A stretch of DNA of 28,624 nt from Sperchopsis tessellata (lineage: Eukaryota > Arthropoda > Insecta > Coleoptera > Hydrophilidae). Both the position numbers and the translations under genes were made by a program. The notes under the pieces were generated by a model. It saw only the letters and a list, made by a program, of their open reading frames with translations. It searched no databases and was not told the DNA's origin. This document shows, one piece after another, positions 1 through 12,329 of the stretch. Within the stretch, counting starts at the first letter, position 1. Each line of letters opens with the position of its first letter. The DNA is taken from NCBI GenBank assembly GCA_033557685.1, contig JAWQRN010000537.1, positions 1 to 28,624 of the forward strand, in the 5' to 3' direction.

Positions 1-1849
1 ATATACTTTCCACTTAATGCAAGTTTAAGTCTGCTTTGTGATAATACACATCATAGTTTTATAACCGTCATATGATTGTTTTCCATAATATCAACTTTCT
101 AAAAATCGAGGTAGTAAAAAAACCTGATCTTATTGAGCAAAATGGTTTATATTTTTGAATTCAGCATGCCCTACATATAAAGAAACGGCTATAAAAATCT
201 TGACCTTAAAAAATAAAATAAACCGTAGACCAGTGCTAAATGTCTCATCACCAAGCAGATACAATAGGTATTTCCAATAATTTTAAAGGAGTTAAGACAA
301 GTATGATGGATAAATAGTGGTATGATCTGCCATTTGAGATGCATTGCAATACTATAGAATTATTTTGCATGGATTTTTGACGAAATATACAACCATAAAT
401 AATTCATAGGAAGTACCATCCAGTTAATCTTTACCTCTTATAGAACTTTATTACTAGAAAATATTCTGATGGATTATCAACAAACGCATTCCTTTTTTAA
501 ATATGCAAGGAATGTTGTTAATAATATGTTAATTACTTTTCACTACATAGTGTAAATAAATCTTTAAAGTTGTTATTACATTCATATGCCATAACAATTA
601 AATTTATGTACACGGTGTACATATGTAGCTGAATTAACTATTGTTTGAGGTCAAAAGTCAAAATTGTACGGCAGACTTTTCTGATTCTGCATAAGAAAAG
701 TTTCCCAGAAATATAAATATGCATATGATCATTTAGAAGAATCGTTTATTTAAAAAAAACGTAGATGTTGCGCAGTTACAAAAGATAAAGTGGGAAGATG
801 TTTACAAACAGATGCTGAATATTATTGTGTGTCTAAATCAATCATATACAACTTGCATACAAACGTATTTTCCATTGTAACCTCTAAGAAACACTATTGT
901 TTTCTATTGAAATATCTGCGAGGTTCTGGTTAGATCTAGTTGGTTATTAAAATCAAAGTCCAAGGGAGTGGAGTACCATTGGATATTTTGTTTGCATCAT
1001 TGATTGCATTCACAAATATTCTTAAGAATCTCAAGTTCAAGAAAGAGTAAATATTACTGGACTCGAAGTCAATGGGAATTTACAAGAAATACAAGATAAA
1101 ATTCCTTAGTAATTAATATTATTTGCACATGAAATTCGCAATCGATTAAGATCTTGAGATGATCAAGTGAACAAAGTTCAGAAAATTATGAGTTTTATTC
1201 TAAGGTTCATTTGATTTCATGATCACCGCTTTAGTCACTATGACTAACCGATTTGAATAATACTGTATAGGAAATATTTACAAATCACTATTGAGATTTT
1301 TATTTTTTCCAAAGTACATAAATCAAGATATTGAACAATTTTAACTTTTATTTTCTTGGTTATAGGAAAACATACAGGCAAGACAAAAAAAAGTAGTACC
1401 TATTTCTGAGTTCTCTTTCGGCATCCTTTCCAATTTCCAACATATAATTTTTAAAGTGGTTGTTCTGGATGAAGCATTAACGTTGTATGAGACTTGTTTA
1501 CCTACGTCGACTATTCAAAACACTATTAGATGTCTTTCTGAAAATTGGTTTTAGACAATAACTGAGTGGAAATTTTACGTTCACATATTATTTTAACCTT
1601 TAGATCGATGGAAATTTCTTTCCTAACAAGTTTTTGGATTTATTATAAAATCAATTCATCTTAGTCACCAATAATTTCATATGAGAAAATGGTATTTGGT
1701 TCTAGCAAGTTAGTTGTCCAGCCCATTACAGTCGTATTGTTTTGTTATCAATTTCAACATTAGAACAAATATTGTTTGATCACCGTCTTCACCAAGATTC
1801 CAAAGTGTATATAACTCCGATCGACTTGAAGTTGTAAGATTTGATAAAT
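1..1849. other. AT-rich DNA without recognisable gene
   Basis: No frame gives a protein I recognise and no ORF of useful length is present. The only small structure noted is a 17-nt palindrome at 606-622 (ATGTACAC, one central G, GTGTACAT). The far right end may include more of the decayed LINE that becomes recognisable from about 1850. Confidence 0.6.
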
Positions 1850-2341
1850 TTTCCAACGAATAGATGGGGTATTTCAACCAAAATCATTCATAATAGTTGG
1901 ATACTCTATCAATATATGATTAAAATTAAATCCATATATGTCGGTTTTGCAAGTATACTCACGCTTCAAAATTATTGTTGAATGCATTTCATCAACTGTT
2001 AATAAGAAATGAGAGATCGGGGACGCCATACTGTACATAAAGAAGTGTTAAAGAAATGATTGGAATGTTTATTGGAAAAATTCATATGAAAACAAGCTGC
2101 GAAGTAGCGGATCTTAACCATATTTTTTTCGGTTGCACTAATTATGAAACAAACACAAATGTTCTTCTGAGTAAACTAGTCAGAAATAATGAGCCATTAC
2201 TCACAAGTATCATAAATGTGCTATCCATGAATAATAAGCAATTGTTTGACTGAATAATAGATTTTCTGTCAAAAGGTCGAATTTTGTTATAGTTTAGTTT
2301 AATTAGTATTGTATTGCCAGTAAATTAAAAAAAGAAAGAAA
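1850..2341 (+). pseudogene. 3' end of a non-LTR retrotransposon (jockey/R1-type LINE), 5'-truncated
   Basis: The clear part is the frame 2056-2253, which carries DLNHIFFGC followed by LLSKL and TSIINVLS. In the family this is the C-terminal end of the LINE polyprotein, after the RNase H region, where a Cys/His cluster is followed by 'DLNHIFF.C' and a short helical tail. A Cys-x8-His-x4-Cys arrangement survives here. About 200 bp upstream (1850-2050), other frames give broken pieces that resemble the preceding region, so frameshifts are likely. After the stop comes a short T/A-rich 3' UTR with TAGTTTAGTTTAA, then an A-rich tail at about 2325-2341, as expected for a 5'-truncated LINE insertion. 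No reverse transcriptase domain is left. I see no convincing target-site duplication. Confidence 0.72.
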
Positions 2342-4908
2342 TGAGAGTTAAATTAGTAAAATCATATTTAAGCAAACTACTTGAGATATTTTGAATCAAA
2401 AATTACTTGGTGGCAAAGCTTCGAAACAATGTGATGAAAGCACATATGACGTAAACTGGAAGAAATTAATCTATGACAGTATTCAGTTCTTTATAGGGTA
2501 ATATTTGATACTCAACTCTCTAATACAAATAGGAATTGAGCGATTTGACGCCCGCTTCCCACTTATATCGAAAAAAGAGGTGTTTGTCAACTTTAAAAGG
2601 ATACGGATAATTTAATATACGTTCATTTTGCGAATGGAAGAAGTAAGTAATGAATTAACTTGTAACAAGTGTCTTTTTTCACAAAAAAGTTAGTTCCGCA
2701 GCCACTGTATGCAGGCATGTGAATGGAGAAACAAATGAGTATAAATAATAATCTTTTGCGACTTTGACGCAGTGATTTCTTCGAGGACTAATGTTAACCG
2801 AACTAGAGTAATATCTTCCAACTCATTGAAAGGGTTTTTACGGCTAACCCAATAAGTTAGTATATCGCCTTTAAAAGGTTTCGAGGTACGAGGGTTACAT
2901 TAAAAATTCTGCATGTAGTGTTTTCACAGGCAAGACCAACTCATTCTATTAGATGGTAACAACTGATGTTGGTAAACTAGAATGTTGGTGTAACAGATGA
3001 TAATGATCAATAATCAAATGTGCCAAGTGCTGATTAGAGGGCAAAATATAAGATGCTTCTGCGATGTTTGTGCTAACCACAAGTCCTGAATGCGCTAATG
3101 ATCGAGTGGCATTCGAATCGCAGCCATTGAAGCCATTTTACCTCCAGATCTTCTTTAAACAAATTCTGAATGTAGAAGAAAAGAGAAGTATAACTAATCA
3201 GTATGATGGCAAGATACGGAAAAAGCGTTTTGATATAAAACAATTTATATCAACTTAAGAGATGATATGGCTGAAAACTCTGTTTAGAAAGGATATGTAA
3301 GTGAGGAGAAGAACTGAATATGTATGTAGTATTATTGTAAATTGTAGGTACATATTTTGTATGCATGAGGTATTTTAGAGTTTTTCCTTACTGATATTTT
3401 TTAATGCTAAAACCTGTAGACCATAATATACAAAACATAGAACTATTCTCCAGCTCCCTTTCTATTTACTATTGCAAATTTGAATCAATTCTCACGAAAT
3501 ATTAAAAATAACAAAGTTAATAGACTGTACTGCATAATAATTGTTTTTAAATACAGAATCATCAAGTGCAAAGTTCTAGAGTTTTCGAAAAACAATATGC
3601 TTCCACACACAACCTGTTGTTTATTTACTTATCTTCTAGAAGCAACATTCCCCACCTGTAACATACACACCTAACAGCAATGCTGATTGCAAAATAGAGT
3701 TTATTAATAACAAAGCAGCACAACTACACTGCTATTCTAAATTGAAATCACTTTTTTCACTTGACCACTTACAAGGTTACGAATATATTTCAACATAATT
3801 CACCTGTCTTGTAACAGCGGAACACAGCTCAACTATATCCGAAGCCGCTAACCAGAAGAACGGCTAGTTTTTTCTTCTTAAAAATCATACACATGCTTGA
3901 ATGTGTCAATCTATTAATATGAATTGTGTGATTCCACTACTAGAGTTAGCGGCTAGCTTATGGTAGAGAAAGGTCACGTGGTGTTGTAGTCAACTTGTTC
4001 ACCTTTCAGTGGACAGGGAGAAAGCTGTCATGTGTTTGTAAGTATGGGTGTCAGAGACCAGAACAGAAATGAAAAAAAAAAAACATTTACACCTGTGCTG
4101 CTCAGAGTGTACTTGTATAGGTGTTGCCGGCAGAAAATCTCTTGACGAGAATATTTTAAATTTTTTAAGTTTTTTCCGTTTCATTAGTTACATAACGTTA
4201 TGTGCGTTGATTAATTAATAGAAATATACAGAGTCTCTGAACACCTGGAGGTTGCTTTTTACCTGTGTTTATTTGTTGCATGCGGTTTTGCATATCTACG
4301 AGTTTGTTTAGTCAGCACTTTCAAGATTTGTATCTTTTATAAATGGCTTTTATCAATATAGTATACAATGCATGTTAAAGTATAATTCGCATAAGCAGCT
4401 TAAATGACATCCAGATTTATTCAATATGCGAGTACGAACAAATAACATCTGTTATTTTTGCACTTTATCACAAAAATGGTTCGCAAATAGCTCGCGAACA
4501 ATAGTTTTGCTTCTAACTTGGAAAAACAAATGCTTGAAAAATTATTTTAAGGAGATACTGCTGTAACACTTAAGACATTTAGTATACAAAATCAATTTTG
4601 AAAGAGCTTTGAATCTAATGATGTTGAGGAAAAATCCAGACGCCCTTCTACTTTCTTGATCTCAACATCTCTTTCGGTACAGAGTAGCAAATGTTAACTG
4701 AAGATTTGAAGATGGAGCGAGTGAATGCGAAATCAAGGCAATTAACCTTATCACACATTGTTTCTGATCCAATAGTTCTTGTTGGATAAATTATTTGCTG
4801 TATGTCCGCAACCGATCTATTCGCCTAATTGGGTATTTCGAAAATTGACAATGACTGTGAAGGGATTACGCATTGACTCGTTTGAAGATATTTAAGTGAC
4901 CACGATAG
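2342..4908. other. AT-rich DNA without recognisable gene
   Basis: Short ORFs exist (for example 3064-3258 and 3480-3674, both plus strand), but their translations match no family I know and look like chance frames. Small structures seen: a 10-bp inverted pair AGCCGCTAAC/GTTAGCGGCT at 3843-3852 and 3945-3954, and a run of twelve A at 4072-4083. Nothing else could be assigned. Confidence 0.55.
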
Positions 4909-5125
4909 CCCTGGGCGAATATGAAATTTCATAATCGATTGTAGTTTATTGTAAAATAATCTATTATATTAATTAATCGATTAATCGAAAACATCGAGTA
5001 ATCAAATAATCGAAAAAATCGATTATTAAAATAATCGGTGAAATTTCCTAATCGATTACCATTTAGTAGAATATAATTGCTTATATTTTTTAATCGAAAA
5101 AATCGATGAATCAATTATTATTAAT
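4909..5125. repeat. Degenerate ATCGATTA-rich repeat, two ~117-bp units
   Basis: The block is built from variants of ATCGATTA and AATCGA. Two diverged direct copies of a roughly 117-bp unit can be aligned, one from 4922 and one from 5039. Both start TGAAATTTC, then (A/C)TAATCGATT, and later contain TTATATT and AATCGA runs. The left edge contains AGCCCTGGGCGAAT, which resembles the tip of non-autonomous hAT elements, but no matching right end was found. The minus-strand ORF across it (4929-5114) only reflects the repeat. Confidence 0.6.
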
Positions 5126-5409
5126 ATAATTAAATCTTAAATCATATAACTATTGGATAGAATATGGCCAAACATTTCCAGCTATTTCATGGTCATCATC
5201 TCAAATAAGGCTGCAAAACTGACTATGTTATGACGCTACTGACACTTATTTTCACCCATTTGTAAGCTTTTAAGGGTTAAATCAATACTTAAATCAGGTA
5301 ATAAAAATTGCTTAAACAACTATCGGTCTATTAGAATTCTTACAAGTTTGTTCAAATAATTTGAGGAGATAAATGCTGAGAAATTATACAATATCTCAGT
5401 ATACACAAT

Positions 5410-6825
5410 CAGGGCCGGCGTATCGTACTAAGCAGCCGATGCAAGGAATAGGGGCGCTTGGTGTCAAGGGAGTCAATAACAGGACAGTGGATGGGTGGAT
5501 TGTACTAAAGATGTCAGTCACATTGAACACACGACTATGATAATTACTTTTGTTTCATATTCAGAAGAAGTGGATTGTTTTGGGTTCCTAATAGATATAA
5601 ACTCAACCAGCGAATGACTTTGTAATATTATTGTAAGAAAACTATAAGATTGGAAACTAAATATTCCTAATATAAGAATATGAAAGGAACAGTAAACGGA
5701 TTTCAGAATTTGTTATTACGTGCAGAGTTTTAGATAGTTTGGTAGTTAACAATGCAACAAAAGTGAATACTGAAATATTAAATAGAATAATGAAGGAATT
5801 TTACAAATTCTTTTCAAAATCATCAAAACTTTGAGAAATTCACAAAAATCACATATCTTCATTAACTTTAAAGTCAATAGCTGACACTCGTTGGGAAAGT
5901 CTCATTGACGCCTTGCGAGCGACCCTTAGATTTCAAAGTGGTGAAGTTTTTCCATTTTATAATGATGTATCAATGTCAAAAGAAACACGATGTAAAGCAA
6001 ATATTTTATATACTACATGTATATTTCTTTGTTATCTTGTGTAAGGGCATGATTTATTACAAACATTAATCTAATGAGAAAAATGTTACAAAATATATAT
6101 GCAAATCTTGAGTTATCTTTAAGAGTCATCGATAATTTTAGAAGCTATGCATCAGCCTTTCGTTCTTCCGAAGCAAGTTACAATACATTGGGGATGAACA
6201 ACAGCTATGTGAAAAATTTGACATTGAAGCTAAAGTTTGTCTCAGAAGAAAAAAATGAGCAATTTAGTTATGAACATGTGGATAAATCAATAGTATCCAG
6301 AAGATACATTTCCTATACAGTTTTTCCGCACAATTTTGGACACAACATTGATATCCACAAACGAATGATCTGTACAACTAAAAGTTCATAATAATCTTTT
6401 CAATTTTGTGTTTAATTTTCATTTATTAAACACTGATGATTTTCGTAAAAATTGCGAAGACTTACAAATAATTTAATCGACAAAGACGACAACGACATAA
6501 ATGGAAATTATATCTATGACAAAATAATTGCCCTTAAAACCCTGTTTAAGTTTGAATTAGAACTACTGAAAAATCCTTTTGATTCTTAGCAATTCATTTA
6601 TATAAATAATTTAATGTTCCCAAGTATAAAAATAATTTTAAGAAATTTACTAATTATTCTGGTAAGAGTCACTAGAGGAGAATGAACAGTTTTTTGATTA
6701 AAACTTATTTAAAATCTACTATAGCAAGAAATACTAGTAAATTTAGTAATGATTTCAATAGAACACGATGTAAATTGGAATATCAACACCTCTAATCTTA
6801 CAATTGTAGAAATTGCATTTTTCAC
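5410..6825 (+). mobile_element. hAT element relic 1 (ZMYM/zinc-finger hAT family)
   Basis: The left boundary is proposed at 5410, where CAGGGCCGGCGTATCG occurs, followed by an AGCAGCC and GGGGCGCTTGG stretch. This resembles the 5' tip of ZMYM-type hAT elements. Transposase remnants follow from 5764. The right end was not found: no reverse-complement tip is visible by 7500, so the 3' end is lost or decayed and the end given is the last recognisable coding position. No 8-bp duplication could be paired. Confidence 0.55.
5764..6825 (+). pseudogene. hAT transposase, C-terminal half, multiply broken (ZMYM1-like)
   Basis: The family protein is a cut-and-paste DDE transposase with an N-terminal zinc finger, a catalytic core and a C-terminal dimerisation domain. 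Seen here in order: a stretch like 'FYKFFSKSSK..EIHKNHIS' (from 5764), then DTRWESLIDAL with the family TRW motif at 5886-5894, then EKMLQNIYANLELSL and FRSYASAF in the 105-codon frame 6074-6391. Next come the end of the catalytic region and dimerisation domain, FPSIKIILRNLLIILVRVT (about 6612-6685), and MISIEHDVNWNI (about 6750-6790). Stops and frameshifts separate the blocks. The N-terminal half, including the zinc finger and first catalytic Asp, is missing between the 5' tip and 5764, so this is an internal deletion derivative and inactive. Confidence 0.8.
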
Positions 6826-7714
6826 TGTATCTTGTTACTTAAACTACGAATAAAATTTATTTTTCAAATTTAGACAATTATAGATAAATAAGTTTTCTAA
6901 GCCAACCTAAATGGTAAGTGTAATTCACTTTACTAAGTCATAGCATATTTTTGTCATTTATTTCAAATATTAAAAACAATAAAATAACAAAAAAATCTTT
7001 ATAATCTGGAATTACTTCTGCTTGAATGATGTTCAGAATCAAAGATGTCAAAATATTCTCACAAGTAATATTGATAGCTATTAAGCATTATCCCATTTTC
7101 ATTTGGTTCTTGAAATTTTATACTATTGTTACGAAACTACTTCTGAAATTCTACGTCACTCAGCGCAACAATAGAATATGCAAATCTGCACTTGAATCTG
7201 ATCCTGCAACCTTGTATTTTGGACGTTAATATACTCGCTATAAATACTGTAATCTATTGTTGTAATAAATGTTGCAACTTATTATTGTGTCATAGTAAAT
7301 TTATCACGTTTAAAAGAAATATACTTTAAAATTGTTAAATTGTTATTTGTAAACCCGTAAAAACATTACAATTTGTTGCAAACAAAAGTTTGTTGCAATG
7401 GTCTTAATGGCCTTGTGGGGTTGACGATTTAATAAAAATGTAGAGAAAACTTCATTTTAAGTTATAATTTCCTCTAAAATAATTAAACGAAAAATTTTGC
7501 ACTATAGTAATTAATTTGTGTATAGACATAGTATAGAATAGAACTAGCTTTGAAAGTAGTACCGTATTCCATACATCACATAATGAGATACGATTTTGAT
7601 TGTAAAATAATTATTGCAAATTACTGTATAACAAAATAGGAACGTATAATATGGTCATAAATGTTAAATGTTAAACAAAATTAAATAATAAAACGTATAG
7701 ATATAATATTAAGA

Positions 7715-7767
7715 GTTGATTTATCTAAATCAACTGTAATACGTACAAAAGTGCTACACTTTTGTAC
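7715..7767. repeat. Two adjacent perfect hairpins
   Basis: The first palindrome is GTTGATTTA (7715-7723), a TC loop and TAAATCAAC (7726-7734): nine perfect pairs. Eight bases later comes GTACAAAAGTG (7743-7753), a CTA loop and CACTTTTGTAC (7757-7767): eleven perfect pairs. Both lie in otherwise unassigned AT-rich DNA. I see no adjacent ORF or TIR they would serve. Confidence 0.85.
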
Positions 7768-9767
7768 CAACTATTCTAATTTGCAACAATTACTTGAATT
7801 TGAATTTAAAAACTATCAAGAGTAATTAAATAGTGTATTATTCACCTTTGGTATTAAGTACTGCAAGCCAAACATATGATCACTAAATGTTTACCAAAAA
7901 CAAATAAACAAAACTGGACCAGTCTTATAGATCCTGAACTACTTGTCCGAAGAAATAAAATACACATAACCTAATTGGAGCAAAAAACAAAATGTCAATC
8001 ACAAACTTGAGTAAACTAACCTCGATTCACTGTTTACTTGATATGTTATTCTCTATTTCAATTGTTTCGAGATATCAAAATTGCCATGTGACGCTGACGA
8101 GCGTGTTGGATCTTGCTTTTATGGTTGCACCACTTATCACAATACTAAAACTCCCTAACTCACGAACACCAAACATATAGGAAGGAGACAAAGAAAAAAC
8201 GCTAACTGAGTCACCACTCGCACTGATGAAGCACATTCGCGAGACAGGAGGTCTGATAAGGTACGATATTTCAACTTAATTTGTCAAATGAATGTAAATG
8301 GCACTCGAGTAACAATCGTATATCTCTTAAAGGCAACTTGATCTACTATTATGGAAGTCGCGCCAAGCTGTCTGTGATCTCTCGTTTGACCTATTACGTA
8401 CTTTCCATATATCACAACGAACTCCTTGTTTGTATGTGTGTGTATACCAGCGAGAAGTTGCTGGAATCACACCGATGAACCGTGCCTTTTTAAATGTTGA
8501 TACTGGTTTCATCGAAAAATATCGCGTTGAATATAAAGTCCGTCACTATGAAATGGACCAGCTTCTGATTTGTTATCTTTGGAGATGCAAAAAATGCGGA
8601 GGAATCCAGATTTATCTAAAACCACTAAAGCTATTTATAACACTTTTGTATATTTCTCCAATAAACTACATACTATTTCTTTATGCTGTATATATTCACA
8701 GCACATTATGTTAAAGACAAAAACAATATGTCAACTGTATAGTGATATTTAAACTTTTTTACAGTAGTCCTATTATCCTAAGGTCTACTCAAAATCAAAA
8801 AGACTACGAGATCTTAAAAAGTACACTCGTTCTATATATTTCATAGTGATACCTATTAATCTAAATTGGCTTACTTTGCCCAGTAGAAAAGAGATGGGCC
8901 TCGGTTGGAAAATATTGGAGGCGTTATTAGTCTTAAAAATATTTATATATATTTATATAATAGTTTGTTGTTTTTAAAATGTATTAGACCCCATAGCTTC
9001 ATTTCTTTAAACTATAGGAATTCAAAAAATGCATTAAATAAGATATTACCCTGGTATCAAATATAAGAAGCATCACTATAAAATAATCAATGTTTGGCTT
9101 AATTCTCTTTATTTTAGACCATGTCTATAAGTAAAATGAATGCCACTTAAAGAGGTGCTGCGCTCTAAAAAAATTTCAGAAAAATAATAACACTATATCA
9201 CATTAACCAATAAATTATTTGAGTCTTTGGCACGACGTCTTAATTTTAAATATTTCTTCATTATTTATAGTATCGCAACTCTTGAAGTTTGCACTTTCAT
9301 TACAAACAATTATATAATTAGAATTTTATTGTTTAATTATATGAGCGATGTTGACCCATTAGAGATTATTCTTCAGTTATCAGATGTCTTGCAGGAAAAG
9401 CGACAACATTGAAATGAAGAAATGAACACCTATTTTGGAAATAATAAATATAAAATTTGTATTTGTCATCTACAGAAACGGTTATATTTATTTTCATTTA
9501 CAAGAAACAAAAGTAGTAAAATGTTCACATTGATAACATTTGACTCAACCAATACATCTGCAGTGATAAAAGCGTTGGTACAAAACGACATTCTGTCTGC
9601 CTATAGAGTTTAGAGCTCATTCAAAACGTCTATGAAAAAGCTACATTAAGAACAAAATTAAAACAAGATCGGAAAACGTTTGATATTGAAAAATTTTTTA
9701 AACAAGGAGCCATTATATCGTCAAAGTTGTTCAGTGCAGTTGTACGGTTTTATTCATAATGAAATCC

Positions 9768-9844
9768 GTTAAACCACTGCTAAACTGTAATTAGTTAAAC
9801 CGTGGCCTTGACAACTTAGTTCGGCAGTTTTGCCATGGTTTAAA
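9768..9844. repeat. Short imperfect inverted repeat, possible MITE
   Basis: The left arm GTTAAACCACTGCTAAACTG (from 9768) pairs imperfectly with the right arm CAGTTTTGCCATGGTTTAAA (9825-9844), with one indel. A second GTTAAACCGTGG lies inside. A related GGTGGTTTAAA string occurs at about 10169-10179. The size and symmetry would fit a small non-autonomous DNA element, but no duplication of the target is clear. Confidence 0.35.
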
Positions 9845-12329
9845 TATACATATATACAATTCACAACGCAGCATTTTCGACGGGAAGGTCGTTTGGTCAA
9901 CGCACCACAGTCTACATCTGTTACCACACATATCTTAGTATCAGTGACACCACCCTGTCAAATAGTAAATGCATAACTTGCTTTATATCAACTGAAACGA
10001 CATTTCCAATTTTAGCAATTGGTCTGCCACCTGGATTGTTATTGTTTTGCAAACTTCTCTTTTACCATTTATATGTTATAAATAATAAATATATATATGC
10101 ACACTCTTTCGAATATATAGTTCTGTTTGTCAATCGTCGAATTAAATCATCTTTAAACCTACTGTTAGGTGGTTTAAATTTTGGTCGTTAGTTCACGGTG
10201 TAAAATGCTCGACTTTTGTTTATGAACAGGATTTTTTAGTCGACTGTTAAACCTGTCAGTCTACGAATTAGAAACATTATGAATAAGACTGTTAGGGTAT
10301 ATATTTTGAGAACAAGAATGGGAACACAGTTATTCAGAAAGTAAAAATGTAGGCCATAAGATGAATCGTAGTAAAACAAAAGTGGCGCTCAAGGTTATGC
10401 CAGTCAATGTGTACATAGATAGTATGCTATGAATGGTATTGAATCTTTTGGCAATGAACTTATAATGATGTGGATGTTCTTCATTTTTTACGTCTCTGAA
10501 AATGATACAAGAAAACCAACCTCAAAAGCGAAGTACCTCTACCATTGTTAAAACGTTAAGGCCAAATGGTGAAAATAGTGCTCTGCCAAATACCTACCCG
10601 TATTGTTTTTCTGAATTTTTGGTTACGGTTCGAATATATTTTTTTTAACTTAACATGCAATATCACTATTAATCTAGATTTTACCAATAATTTTAGCATG
10701 TTAGGACGATTGCTTATTGCGTCGAACATCAGCTTCGCAGTCTAGTCGATAAACAACACTAAAAGCAACACGCTAGGGTGATCATATACAATAATTACCA
10801 AGGAAAAATCTTTATGACAAATACTAAGAAGACAATGTATCAAATACAAAAGGTACGCTGGTGTAAAATGTGATCGTAAGACTAAATTCAATTAAAAGAA
10901 TGATGTAGTTAAAGTCATGAAAGTAGAGAAATGAACATATATTTAAAGTTATTTAATACAAAAAGAAAACATTTGTAATAAAATCATTATAAAAGGAAAA
11001 CAAATATAACATTATCAAACCAAAGATATAATAATGGAAAAATGAACAATCAAATACACCTACACCGGACAAAAAACATAAAAACCTAATTAATCAAAAC
11101 TAACTAATGATTTTGCAATAAAAAAGCTGTTGTTGACTATTTGTGAGTACCTTGACATGGCGATACAGGTTTTATAATATATCGTTGCTCTTACTTAGAT
11201 CCAACCAGGTAAAACTGGGCCATATCTTTTCTGGGGGTTGTGACTGTTTGAGATAAAATTGAAAGAAAATTAATGGGTTGCACGGTGGTCACTTCGAGAT
11301 GTAGCATTTAGATGAACGCAGCTACTTTTGTGACTACGAGATAAAAATTGTAGTATATTGGCCTTTCTGCAAGAAATAAAGTAAACAATAAACCAATTTC
11401 TAGGTTTAATAAAATTTGAAGCTATAAACAAATAAGTTCAGTGGAGATTATAAGCCTTGCACCTAGATCATTTCGTTGCTGCCTTTATAATTTATGACAT
11501 ATTTATTTGTTTATGAATATATACAATCTCTTAATAGAATAAGTGATATTATTTGTACAATAGGATGATTTATAGCCGCTTTTTATATGGTTACAAGAAT
11601 TTTTCAGTACTACTTTGTACTCAACTTAATTTTTGTACAAGGGGATTATTATTTAAATATTAAATAATTTGATACATATCTTGGTGTACCATTTTAGCTG
11701 AATTTCTATGCAAATGGAATCTATAGGATGAGTATGACTTTTACTTACCGATATTTCAAGGTTTATGGTAGGTTTGATACCATTTTATATCTGCACATTC
11801 ATTTCACAACATATATAATATAATGCAAATCACAAAAATATCACAACTTAAGAAAAATTGTAAATATGCATACAGAAAAGCTAAATGAATAGTCTTTACA
11901 TTACAGTACCTTCCTGTTAAAAACAATTACATGCGGTGTATCGTGTAACTCACGCGCTTAACTCAACCCCTCCTAAACGCTCGCCCCTCTACAATTTACA
12001 AAAGCACATATAATCTCAGAACGTATACTGAAAAATCTAGTTTGAAGCCAACCACTATCAAGATGAGACAAACTGAAGAAGGACACGTTCCCGAAAAGAT
12101 TATTGAGCAAGGACCAATCAGTCTTAATTAAATAAAATATAAATATGACTTACTCCCTCTCAGTGCACACCCATTGGTTTGACACTCACTTATTCCAATG
12201 CTGATATCACTTCTTAAAACAGTCATCGAAATTTCCTTTGGTAAGTGATTTTCCTCGCGTTGTCGAGGCCGCTTATTTTTTCATTATGGTAATTTTGAAT
12301 TTTTAGAAATCAACGTAAGGAGCCAAACA

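Larger units (their letters stand above)
6826..12329. other. Long AT-rich stretch without recognisable gene
   Basis: Many short ORFs occur: 7026-7229, 7992-8180, 8281-8478, 8430-8714, 9227-9412 and 9422-9613. None translates to a family I can name. The longest, 8430-8714 (94 codons), starts VDTGFIEKYRVEYKVRHYEMD, which has normal-looking composition, then turns into a low-complexity hydrophobic tail. It could be a remnant exon or chance. Structures in this stretch are listed separately (7715-7767, 9768-9844). At 12073-12096 a CTGAAGAAGG...CCGAAAAG motif resembles short hairpin motifs of retroelements. No promoter or RNA gene is supportable. Confidence 0.55.

Noticed and set aside
3843..3954. 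Small MITE bounded by AGCCGCTAAC/GTTAGCGGCT
   Set aside because: The arms are only 10 bp, do not extend, and no flanking duplication was found.
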